Assembly: GCF_004664715.2 (NCBI RefSeq)
Contig: NC_051084.1
Span: 65,787,971-65,851,970 of the forward strand
From: Peromyscus leucopus
Lineage: Eukaryota > Chordata > Mammalia > Rodentia > Cricetidae
DNA: 64,000 nt
Direction of reading: 5' to 3'
Below are positions 23,331 through 34,500 of this stretch, in pieces. The notes beneath the pieces are model-generated. The model ran no database searches. It saw only the letters and a program-made list of their open reading frames with translations, and had not been told where the DNA came from. A program made the position numbers and the translations under genes. Position 1 is the first letter of the stretch; every line of letters begins with the position of its first letter.

Positions 23331-23627
23331 AGAACTAATGATAGAAGAAAGTAATGATAGCACAAAAGTCTAATTTTGTGAGTCAGTATGATTACTGGAG
23401 TTATTCACACATGTATGGGTGAGGGGTTATCTACAGGAGCAGGAACATCTTAAAAGTAGCTGTGCTACCAAAAGCCCACCCAGCACAGGAGATGGTTCAT
23501 GAAAGCTCAAACCCTGGAACTCACTGCAGGACTTACAGCCACCTTGACATGTTAGGCACTCTCTCTTTCCAGATAACTTGGCAGCTCTCTATTTGCTTAA
23601 CGACCCTTAACTGCTTATATGACTATG

Positions 23628-23804
23628 TTAGTTACTTTCTATTGCTGTGATAAAACACCATGACAAAGAAAATTTATAGAAGGAAGGAGTGTATTGGGGC
23701 TTATCGTTCCAGGGGGTTAAGAGTCTATCTTGGCAGAAAAATATGATACCAAGACGTAGGCATCATAGCATGATCAGTCTTTTTTTTTTTTTTTTTTTTT
23801 TTTT
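23628..23804 (-). repeat. Rodent LTR-like repeat end (antisense) and T25 run
   Basis: GTTACTTTCTATTGCTGTGATAAAACACCATGAC followed by GGAAGGAGTGTATTGGGGC is the reversed 3' end of a common rodent repeat. A T run occupies about 23780-23804. The sense-oriented 3' end of a similar repeat lies at 23950-24132, so the two are an inverted pair. Confidence 0.45.
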
Positions 23805-23949
23805 ACAGTACCTTGGAAAAAGACATTAAAAAATATGGTCATGTTAGCCATTTCTCTATTTTATGTCACTTGTCTTCTACTTGAATGAAGATCATTGCAT
23901 ACCCTGTTGTACAATGGGTGAGTAGTTGGGCTGCTGGTTTTCATGACCC

Positions 23950-24132
23950 CATCACTTCTGCTTCCTACTAGAGAAAGCAGAATAGCATTCCCTGATTGCT
24001 GTCTGCCCCCTGTTGCCTCCATTTCTTCATCGTGGATTTTAATCCTCTGAAAGCATTAACTCAAACAAATTTTACCTTCTATAAATATCCTTAGTCATGT
24101 TTTAGCACATCAACAGAAAAGTTACTAATACA
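23950..24132 (+). repeat. Rodent LTR-like repeat 3' end (sense)
   Basis: TTGCCTCCATTTCTTCATCGTGG, TAATCCTCTGAAAGCATTAACTC, then CTTAGTCATGTTTTAGCACATCAACAGAAAAGTTACTAATAC matches the 3' end of the same common rodent repeat (...GGTCATGGTGTTTTATCACAGCAACAGAAA...). MaLR-like; the family name is not certain. Confidence 0.45.
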
Positions 24133-24674
24133 ATGATCTTGAGAAGGGAGGCCCTTGAACATTCTGTCAGTTTCAGAGATTTTCTGAGACTTCTGAGTTG
24201 TTTACTTCCTGAATATTACTGAGCCTTCCCCTAGAATTTACTGAATCTTTAGAGGCTTCAAGTTACAGTTTTCTGAGTATTAATGCACCTCAGGATAAAT
24301 TTCTACATAAGATGTTATTCAGAATATTTCAATGAACATGAGTTAAATTTCCATGCTTTACTTATTTATGGGATCATTTGTTTACAACACATAGATTCAT
24401 GTGTATTTACTTTGTTGTGTGACTTGTAACCTAGTTCCATATCTACTTGTTTGATTGACAAATTTTGTTCCAGGTTACCTCTTATTTCTCTCTGCAATAT
24501 ACCCTTTGATTTTTAGTACATTCTTCTTCTGGCATTACCAGGTTGCTCTAGGCTCACCTGGTAATTTCCTCTGCTTCAGCTCTGGGAACAACCATTTATT
24601 TTAACATCCTAGTTTTTTTTATTGTTATTGTTACCTATTTATTTTTTTCTTGGGAATACTATTTATAAGTCAAG

Positions 24675-24815
24675 AGGCAAATATGTGGTGCGTGCTTGTA
24701 ATTTCAACATTGGGTAGTGGAGGATGAAGAGCTGCGATGAGTTTAAGGTCATCCTAGTCTCTAAAAGAGTTCCATAGTAGCCAGGGATACATAATGAGTC
24801 TTTGTCCTAAAACAA
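24675..24815 (+). repeat. Degraded B1 SINE (sense)
   Basis: GGCAAATATGTGGTGCGTGCTTGTAATTTCAACATTGGG, GAGTTTAAGGTCATCC, CCAGGGATACATAATGAG and a CCTAAAACAAAG end follow the B1 order, with heavy divergence. Confidence 0.45.
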
Positions 24816-24849
24816 AGAAGCAAGAAAGGCAGGGGAATAGGAATAAGAA

Positions 24850-25082
24850 AAACAGGGACTTGGATAGCTCGCTCAGAGGTTAGGAGTACATGCTTCTCTT
24901 GCAGAGGGCTTACGTTCAGTTCCTAGCATCCACATGGTTGTACATAAGTCTCTGTAACTCCAGTCCCAGGGGACCTGACACCCTCTTCTGGACTCTGCAT
25001 GTACCAGGCTTGCACATGGTGCACAGACATACATGCAGGCAAAACACCCACAGACATAATTACCAATTAAATTATTTTTGAA
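24850..25082 (+). repeat. B2/B3-type SINE
   Basis: GGGACTTGGATAGCTCGCTCAGAGGTTAGGAG (tRNA-like head), TTCCTAGCATCCACATGG, AACTCCAGTCCCAGGGGACC, GACACCCTCTTCTGGACTC, ACATACATGCAGGCAAAACACC: the standard order of the family. The internal frame is not a gene. Confidence 0.65.
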
Positions 25083-26930
25083 AGGAGTTGGAAATATATC
25101 ACTACTGGGCTATATGAGTATATAGATTAAAAAAACATACACATGCATCTTGCTCTTTTTTACTTACATTCCCATAATTATATTTATGTCTATGTTTGAT
25201 AGAAGATAGAGATGAAGATGGAGAGAGAGAGAACTAAACATGAGTTTATACAAACCTCATTGCTATATTTCAGAACCACTGGTTTCATTCTAGCCAACTG
25301 TTTTTGCTTATCTTTATTCTCTCACTCCAACAGCAAAGAACCAGAGAAAAACAGCAAACTCCTGGCATTCAACAGCCATACCATCATTTAATTTTTTATA
25401 TTTTCTGTATACATGTTCAGAATCATTAAGTTGTACTTCTTGCCTCATCCTTATAAATAACTCATTTATCCCCAGTAGAATTTACAGTTTATGTCATTTT
25501 TGTGACAATTTCCCTTTAGAAAACACGTGCCAAATTCACTTGACCCTCATCATGTTATTGTGTCATACTCCAGGACTTAATAGGCTTATTGGTACAACAG
25601 CTGTGGTGTAAATTGCTCTAATGCAAATAAAAAAAACAAGTGCTTTTAGGAAGACTTATGTACTATGGTGTACTCCAAGAAATAGTATATTTTTAAAGGG
25701 ATTAAAACTTAATGACATTTTGTCTTGTGAATTTACATATATGGGCACTTTTATCAAGCCAAGACTGTAACTGAATATTTCTTCATTCTTCCAAGCACGA
25801 AATGTCAAGAATGATGTCACTTAAAAGTAGACCATTTAGAGGAACTACAAAAGAATTACTTCTCAGACAATGGGGGTATAAGAAGACATCTTCTCCCAAA
25901 TTAGATTTTTTACAACATTTTGTTATACCACTCTAAATGCTGAAATGTTAATGAGAAACCAATCTCACGTGTCTTGGTGTAAGAAATAACACAAAATTAT
26001 TGTGCAAGCAGAGTATCATTCTCACTTGTATACATGAATCCTATCAGGTGAGTTAGTGGATAGCCTGAAAATGCCATGAATGACCACTGGCCATATGCAT
26101 TGTTGTAGGTTTCTCCAGCCCCAGGAAGGTGAGAGAAAAGATCTAGAAAATGCTTGAAGTAACTAAAGAATTTTAAAGCGAATTAAAATTCATTAAAGCA
26201 AAAAATTCCATGTTGTTTACCTAGTTGTCTTAATGGTGGTCTTTAGATAGATGTCAATTGAATTCAAATTAGCTGTTTAATACCAAGTAAAGGAACATAT
26301 TTTAGAGTTGAGCTGCTGGGCCATTGCTGGCTGGTCAGAGACAGACCAGTGACTGTGAGAGAGTAAATGAGGACAAGAAGGTAGAGTTTTCCACAACAAA
26401 CTATGTCTAGTCCAAAGTTTGCCCGAGATGATGCCTTCTTCCAGAGATCTGAGACATTAAAGATCTTTAGAATAAATTATGAAATAATGTTTGTCTTCAT
26501 GGGATTTTCAAAATCTCAAAAACAAATTTAAAAGATAATTGATGTTTTCATCGTTGCTGTTATACAAATATATAAAATTAATACGTTATACAATTTTAAG
26601 TCCAATTACTTAGTCCTGAGTGAACATGGAAAATACAACAAGTTCAAGGGCAGAATGATGAGTGGCTTCTCTCCTTTGGCTCTGCGTTAGCATTCCCACA
26701 GGCAAGACATATTCCCTTTGTCCTCCATTTACTATAATCAACAAATTTATAAAACAATTCCGTGTCAATGTATGCAGAGAAAAATAAGAGCAGCATAAAT
26801 AAACACCCAGTAATTTTTTCAAGAGCTTTTATTTTATATAATAAAATAGTAACAAAATAAGTCAGAAAAATCATACCCTGAGAAGAACATAACAGCTGGT
26901 TATTCAATAATCCATAATGATCAGTATTGA
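25083..26930. other. Non-coding DNA, nothing recognised
   Basis: No repeat family, RNA gene or convincing frame. The minus-strand frames at 26610-26907 show no domain. Confidence 0.5.
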
Positions 26931-26934
26931 GAAC

Positions 26935-27190
26935 ATATATATATATATATATATATACATATATATATGTGACATTATACAGACTGAACAGGTTATACTT
27001 AGGAATATATATGTATATATATATATATATATATATGTATAAGTATACAGCAACATTACTAAAAAGAAGTCATGAATTTGAAAGAGAGCAAGGAAGGATA
27101 TATGGGAGGGTTCAGGGGAGGAAGATAGAAGGGAAATTTGAAATTTTTTTATAACAATTTTTTTATAAAATCTGAAAATTTTTTATAACC
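26935..27190 (+). repeat. L1 3'-UTR end containing (TA)n tracts
   Basis: CATTATACAGACTGAACAGG, TTATACTTAGGAATATATATG, CATGAATTTGAAAGAGAGC, AAGGAAGGATATATGGGAGGG match the block at 11495-11745 and that at 55050-55250. TA repeats occupy about 26937-26957 and 27007-27035. Confidence 0.55.
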
Positions 27191-28474
27191 TCAAAAATTT
27201 TTAAAGTATAAACAATTGCATAGTCACAGAAACTTGTATAAAAATAGAAACCAGAGTCTACTACTCTGTTATTCTCTCCGTGTGTTTTGTCATTTTCTGT
27301 CTCTCCATGTAGAAATAGAGATAGAAATACAGGTAGCTATACATTAGATACAATTAGTGAAAGTAAATATAACTAAACCAAGAGCCAAAGCAGAAGTTGA
27401 ATATAGTTTTTACTTGCATCTGGATCTACACATAAGAGTGAAGTGAATAATTTTGTCCTCTAATATTCTTTTCTATATGCAATAATTTTGTCCATAATTT
27501 GACCTAATCTTTGGATTACTTGCTTGTCCGTAATAATCAGAGTTATGAATTTGATATTTCAGACACCATATATACCCTTTTGCAGATCTTCCAATGACTG
27601 TGGCATGGTATTTTTTTGGATGCAGAACCTTGACTCAACATGGAATGCTTATTTTACATTTGGAAAGTGATTTTCAAGGTGATCTTTTTAATTGTTTTGG
27701 TCATCATTTAAGAGGAGGCCCACTCTCATTACAGCCATAAACAAAACATTAGTTTTCAAAAACTTCGTCTCCACTTGAGAGGCATGAATGTCATCTTATT
27801 GCATTTAGACATAACTATATTTAAACCCTCTTTAGAGGAGGCAAGGAAGTACAGAGGCAGAGCTGGTTTTTGCTTTCACCTGGGTTTGGAGAAGGCCCAG
27901 AGAAAGGTCTTCTCCACTATCACCTTCTTCGGGAAAAGAACGAGGCCCCCTTCTCAACCTCACCATGAAACACCTCTGTGCCTTTGTGGACAGTGGTAAA
28001 TAGAGAAACTTATAACTGGTCAAGTGCAGAGAATAAATATCTGCAGAATATTTAGCCATAAATGGGACATCTATATTGTAATCCCTCCTCCAAAGTTTCC
28101 AGGGAACTTGGAAAATGTGGTAGAAAGCTTGTAAGAACCAAATATCAGAGAGAAATGGTGAGAAACAGTGTCCTAAATACGACAGGATTGCTTCATTTGT
28201 GAACTCACAGCAGCTGGGTGGCTTGTACAAGATCAAAGCACTCAACATCCAGCATGGGTTGGGGAAGCACACACAAGCACCCACCCCTAGCTGAGGAGCT
28301 AGTCACAGTTGGTGGCAGCTAAGGGAGGGGAGAGTCTTTTTTCTTGAGGAAAAAATCTCTGATAGCTTTACTATACTCCAGTCAATGGCCCACACACGTG
28401 GGTATTGACAGAACTAATTGGATTCAGTGGGTTATAAAGTAGAAAAATATTAAAATTAATAATAAAATTAGTGA
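27191..28474. other. Non-coding DNA, nothing recognised
   Basis: The antiparallel frames at 27775-27999 (+) and 27832-28284 (-) overlap in the same slightly GC-richer segment. Neither shows a recognisable domain, and I do not call a gene. Confidence 0.45.
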
Positions 28475-28479
28475 TTTCA

Positions 28480-28690
28480 GGGATAGATACATGGCTGAGT
28501 GGTTAAGAGAACTCATTGCTTTTACACTGGACCCCTTTTCAGTTCACATACATACAGGGCACCTTACAACCGCCTGAAATTTCAGCTAAGGTTTCGGAGG
28601 GGGGGTCAATATCCTCTTCCACCTTCTGCAGGCTCCTGCACACATGCAGAGCACACAAACTCAGGCAGATTCAAATTAATTAATTAATTT
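28480..28690 (+). repeat. B2/B3-type SINE, diverged
   Basis: AGGGATAGATACATGGCTGAGTGGTTAAGAGAAC (tRNA-like head), then CAGTTCACATACATACAGGGCACC, CCTCTTCCACCTTCTGCAGGC, CACACATGCAGAGCACAC and an ATTAATTAATTAA tail. Confidence 0.5.
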
Positions 28691-30167
28691 AAAATATAAA
28701 GAGGGTAAGAAGTTAGGAGGAGGCATGGTGGATATTACAAGAGTTGGAGGGGCAGGGTGGATATGACTGAAATGCATTGTATGTATATATGAATTTCTCA
28801 AAGGATAAATAAAAATAGTAAGAGAAAAATACAAATCAAAACGGAACAGAAAAATGAATAGAGCTCATGAAAGTGTCTTCCTTTTTTTTCCTCTGAAAAC
28901 CGAGGGAATTAAAGACACATTCAAGCTAATTTTCAGTGTCATGTTTTATTTTTACTCAGGTTTGTAAAAAGAATCTCTTTAAGGTTAGTCTTCACACCAT
29001 TCTTTAGTTTTCTAGTGTATTCTTTGCTTCCTTCTGCCCTTCAGCCCTTTTCACTTTGCCGACCTCATTGTTCAAATTTCATAGTCATTGTATATATAAG
29101 ACCCTTTGCAAAGAGTCCAGAAATGCTCAGTGCCTGGTGCTTCCTTTACCTCACATACTTCACTTGCTGCCTTTGGCAAAATGGTGGAAATAGATTTCCT
29201 CAGCTGGTGCATAAAAGAAAAGGAAGGGGGAATCTGCATTTATTTATCTTCTTTTTACCATGTACTTTCTGGTTAAACCACTTTTTTTAAATGTTCAACA
29301 AACATGAGGTAATTAAAACCAAGAATATGAGTACCTATCTAAAAATGAGTTCCTTTCTGGTGGGCTGTACATTGCACATCTACCCAAAGCTAAAGCCAAG
29401 TCTCTCTTATCTTCTATTAGATGTTCCTGTGTAAAAGAAAAAGTTGGGTATTTCCAAAGAATAGCTTTCCTGTATGAAGTTTTTAATACCACACAAGATA
29501 ATAGGTTTCATTGTGATATTTGATGCAAATATACCTTTGTATTTTACTCATATCTACCTTCCTCTTGCCCTTTCTTTTAAATAAACTCTCCTGTTTCTTA
29601 TCCTAAATATTACTGATTTTGCCTACATGTGCTACTCTTGGGTGGCAGGTTTGTTGTTCGTTTGTTTATTTTAAATTTACAACTCAGAATTTAATCATTC
29701 TATACTCTTGGAATGTGAGGCTTCTACCAAGAAATGTGTTAGTCTTTGAAAGATCCCTGATTGCAGCTTTGCAAGCTTCTTTTGAAACTTTTAGACATCT
29801 TTATCATGTGATTTTTGCCACTTTGACCACTAATAAATTTGAGGGCATGTTTATATTGGGTTCCACATCTTTCCCAAAGTCCCCATCTTTACCAAGACTA
29901 GGAAAGTGGCTGCACTTTATTAAATGGTTTCCTATATTTGTTATTTTTCCTTTGTAAGCACAAAAATGCATAGACTTGTTCACTTAATTATGTCACAAAA
30001 ATTCTAGATGCTTACTTCATTTTCCGTCTGCCTGGGATGTTTCAATAATATATTCTGTCTTCCATTTCTGTTGGAACTTTCAATTGTATTTTCTAATTGA
30101 CTTATTTTGTTCATTTACAATTTTTCTGTTTGGTTCAATTTCAACAGTTTTTACACATAATTCTTTA
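28691..30167. other. Non-coding DNA, nothing recognised
   Basis: AT-rich, no repeat family identified. Frames at 29015-29290 and 29619-29957 show no domain or retained motif. Confidence 0.45.
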
Positions 30168-30728
30168 TTAATTCTTTGGAAATTTCTGCCAATACCAAGC
30201 TGTTTTTCTTACTGCCACTCTATAGTTGAATTTGAAGTCCGGGATAGTGATGCCTCCAGAAGTTCCTCTATTGTATAGGATTGTTTTGACTGTCCTGGGT
30301 TTTTTGTTTTTCCATATGAAGTTCAGTATTGCTCTTTCCAAGTCTATGAAGAATTGTGTTGGTATTTTGATGGGGGTTTGCACTGAATCTGTAGATTGCT
30401 TTTGGTAGGATTGCCATTTTTACTATGTTAATCCTACCAAGAACATGTGATATCTTTCTATTTTGTGGTATCTTCTTCAATTTCTTTCTTCGAAGACTTA
30501 AAGTTCTTACCATACAGGTCTTTCACTTGTGTGGTTAGAGTTACCCCAAGACATTTTATGTTATTTGTGGCTATTGTAAAGGGTGATGTTTCTCTGATTT
30601 CTTTCTCAGTCTGTTTATCAATTGTATGTTGGAGGGTTCCTGGCTTTTTCTAGTTAATCTTGCCACATTACTGCGGGTGTTTATCAGCTGTAGCAGTTCC
30701 CTGGTAGAACTTTTGGGGTCACTTATGT
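30168..30728 (-). repeat. L1 ORF2 fragment (antisense)
   Basis: On the minus strand this encodes the segment just after the reverse-transcriptase motif. [16 protein letters not shown] near 30385-30432 and the [20 protein letters not shown] block near 30290-30360 match copy A around 17790-17950. The right end (TTTTGGGGTCACTTATGTATAC) is the reverse of the sequence just downstream of FADD and stops at about 30728. Truncated at both ends. Confidence 0.85.
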
Positions 30729-31550
30729 ATACTTTCTATGTATCCCAATCCTGCTTATCTCCCAATCCCTCCATATCTTACCCCCACCTCGCTCCTCCAT
30801 CTTTTCAATACCTCTTCATTCATCCTAGTGGCATCGAGAGTTGTGGTGTGTCACATAGTGTATCCTTTTGTCTAACCAGCCCCACCCACTAAAATGATTA
30901 CATTGCAATTTGAGTTCAATTGTCTAGATTCAAGCAAGGCCTACTGGTTTTTGGATACCACCATACATCCTGGAGACTGAGTCCAATCAATTAGAAAATT
31001 CCTCTCAGATACCCTGTTGTTGCCTCCCAGATCATGAAGAATTCTATGGAGCTATTAGTTCTAATAGGACCAGATCCTTTGTGTGCACATTCAGCAGTTG
31101 ACAGATGGAGATTAGCTTAGATTAGGAATGGAGCACAAACACCACGCCCCAGGTGGGGTCTGGGTCGAATAGCCTGAACTGGTATAGTTTCAGAGCATTA
31201 AGAACCCATTCCTGCAGCCGTAGAGGGCAGAGCACAGCATCTCCAAACCAATGCCAGCAGAGGCAGGCTTATACCAGCCCTATGGTATACTGTGAAGTTT
31301 TGTAGACCAAATTCGTCTCACTGATAGTAACGATTCAGCTCTCAGAATGGCTGAGGTGGGGAGTGGAAGTCCAGCTCTCCTGTTATCGGTGTCACAGCAT
31401 GGACAAGGGCAGCTATTCTGCTGTAAAACTCGGCATGGTAATCGAGGATAGACCATGCTCTCCACATGACCACGCGTTGATATTTTCTCGAGCGAGATTT
31501 GCCTCATAGTGACTCCTTGGTTAGTCCTTGTTCGGCCATACATATGAGCT
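30729..31550. other. Rodent-like sequence grading into anomalous sequence
   Basis: 30729-31280 looks like ordinary rodent repeat-type DNA (TCCCAATCCCTCCATATC, CAGATACCCTGTTGTTGCC, GGACCAGATCCTTTGTG). From about 31280 rare-in-mammal words such as ATTCGTC, TAACGATT, ACCACGCG and CTCGAGCGAG begin to interrupt otherwise plausible sequence. The change is gradual over several hundred bases and has no insertion-like junction. Confidence 0.5.
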
Positions 31551-34500
31551 CCACGTGTCGTAGCGCAAAGCCAGCTCCCTAAGACCCTGAGTCGAGCTTC
31601 TGCTATCGCTTGAGCAACAACCTAGTACCATGGGCCCCTATAGACACGCGATCATGCCTGGCTACCCACAGCACCTGTGATGGGCTTGCTGGTGCACACA
31701 CAGTTACGAAGATTGGCTTCGACCCCATCGGTAGCAAGGCCCTACAGACACCAGCCAAATCCAGTCCACATGTCCAACTCGGATAGTTTGGCCCAGAAAC
31801 TCGCTCTGGCAGTCCAACATTTGCTTCTTGGATAGTGCTTACTTCAAATACGAGACAGCGGCCGTAGATGGGTACATCATTATCAAAAGCAGACATACTG
31901 GATACTAATGTAAGGATCAGTGGCTCACACAGATTCAGCACTAGTAGCTCCTTTGGCAGTAGCCTGACCCAGATGACCCCATTTGCCTCACACCTAATGG
32001 ACGAAGTATAGTGCTCTCAGCACAATCACTCTAACATCCGTTGGCCACAGAGTAATAGGCAAGACTGACGACCCCATCAGAGGTCATCTACGTGGATGCG
32101 ACTTTAGGGTCCGGAACCCTACACGCCACAGAACATCGCACAGAGTTACCTGAACTTGTGATTCAGTCACCACAGGACCCTCGAGACATATTTTTCGGTC
32201 CTGGCATTGCAGCCAGCCAGCAGTTTCCGACATTGCATCCACACATTGAGCGTCCCGTACGAGCGGACCAAGCACACGTCACCACCCACGGATCAGCGTT
32301 ATACCCCACTGCAGCAGAAAAGCGTTTCATCATGATATGATTACCTCAGGAGCGTTCACCACTACGAACAAATGAGTTGAACAGCGAGCTTCTCTTTCTT
32401 TGATGAGTTATGGTACTCCATATTGGGCCTCCTCTCGTGTTTGAAGATGGAAGATTGATTCCCATTTAGATGTGAGGTCCCCTTTGAAAGCACATGAGCT
32501 CCTGTGCAGAACTCGTGAGTTAGCTCACTGTCTATTAAGCTGTTAGTACTGTCTAATACCACTTATATGATGATATGTTTTCTGTCAAGCTGACTCTATT
32601 AGTCTCAGCGGCTATCTAGTGAGATGTTTGAATCGTTCCCACCTTGCGTGCTGCTTTCTGCTTTTCACTAATTCGAGTCAATGAACAACCCTGGCTAGGC
32701 AGATTCCAAAGTTTTCATTTATGTTTTGTTCGTTTTTCAAAGTATCACTTCCCATAATGGCTAAGTCTCACATGCTCCGCCTTCTCCTTACTGAGTTTCT
32801 AGCAGGCTTGCCTCTATTACGCGACTGTCCATTTAAAAAGCATACAGCTCGTCTGTCTGTCATGTTGCTTTCACCTTCGGTGGAGCAGAAATAAGTAGGA
32901 CTGAGGCCACTCTCCTATTAGTCTATCTCTCGAATCTCCCTTTCCACACTTTCATTCTCTTGATATTTATCGCTTGATTTGTTTTGATATTACTTAGGTC
33001 TGTCCAGGTTAAGCATCAAATGCATCTTACATTTAATCTTTTTTATTAAACTACACACAATGGCGCCATGAACTAATCCACTATATACTCTGTTTGGACT
33101 CGGCTCCAAACCTCCCGCGTATCTCGAATATGCAGTACAATGATGTGTAATACCAATGACTCACTCACAAGAGTCCGCATTCGTGACGTACCTGAGAGAG
33201 CTTCTGAGAGTTCCTTGGGAAGCATCCAGCTTTAGGTTTCCTGTTCGCCTAAATATAAAGCACTACGATAGTGTCCTATATATTTTTACGAATTAATTGA
33301 GCAACCCATATCAACGTATTACGTTACGTTAACTTATAACGACATAATTTATACGTGCAGTCCTCAGATGTCAATGTAGGCCTTCTACTGCAGGTTCATA
33401 TTTCCGCTATTTCCTCCTTCACACTTGCCCTCCCGTACCACCTGTCTTGCTCCTTCTGTCTGGAGTCTGATTTGTCTCTTGACTCTGTGTAGAAGTGATC
33501 TCACTCCCTTTCTGACTTTCATTTCCTTTTGCTCATTCTTGCTCTTTACCATATAGTCTATTCACTCGCGTCGAACGCACTGTTGAATCAGATACTAATA
33601 CTAACATAAACCAGAAGTTTGTGCTCTTCATGCCTTTGATTATGCTTTATGCTGGTAAATTCGGTCTGGACAGCTTCCCGTACCTTGACTGATCATGATG
33701 CCCTAGTCTTTCCACTATCTAATCAGTTAAATCTAACGTCTCAGCTGTTTGCGATGCCTATGTCACACCCTAGATCACAAATCTAGTTAACATCGACTCA
33801 TAATCTCAATTCGTCAAATTTTGGTTCGGCGTCGTGTCGCGTACTGTCAATCCAAAGTGGTACATCACCCTCCCTAGTTAGTCTCCACTATATAGGTCTG
33901 AATGTTTACTCACATCTACTCGATGCCTGGGGAGAGTGGATCTCTACCGTAGTTGTTGTAAAAGGTCAATTGTTGTAATGGGCCATTTAAGCCGAACAGT
34001 GAGTTTATCCTCTCAGTTCGAGCAATAATATACAGCAGCTTCTGTCGTCTCACTGACCCTCCGGTTGTTCGAAGCGTTGTTTATCAACATTGCCACAACT
34101 GCCTCCGATATCCTAAGCGTGAGTGCTCTTCTCTTCTTCTGCACGTCTAGGCAGCTACTAGGTGAGTATTCAGTAGTTTCTCAGACTAGCCTTGACTTCA
34201 CAGACAATGCCTGCAGGGCCTGTCGATTGTCGCTCTTGCTGTCTATATCATTGCAAAATCAATTAGCAACTAATAGCATACTGACCAACGTCAAGATCAT
34301 AATGTTGCCAGTTCAAGTGCTTTCTTTTATAATGTCTGTTCATTCGGGCTTCGATCGGCGGCTACTTTCACTGTTTCACAGGCGAAGTACGAATAATGAC
34401 ATTATCAAATCTAACCAAATCCACAAGTATACCTGGTGTTTTGAAAAGAAGGAGTGAATCTTTCATTATAGATTTATTCAGTCTCACACACAGACTTCAT

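Noticed and set aside
27832..28284. 150-codon minus-strand frame overlapping a plus-strand frame
   Set aside because: Open on both strands in one segment, no domain recognised and no splice or poly-A context. Kept as non-coding.
31280..32340. Minus-strand frames at 31280-31543 and 31603-31941
   Set aside because: They span the graded edge of the anomalous block and show no domain or homology I can recognise.
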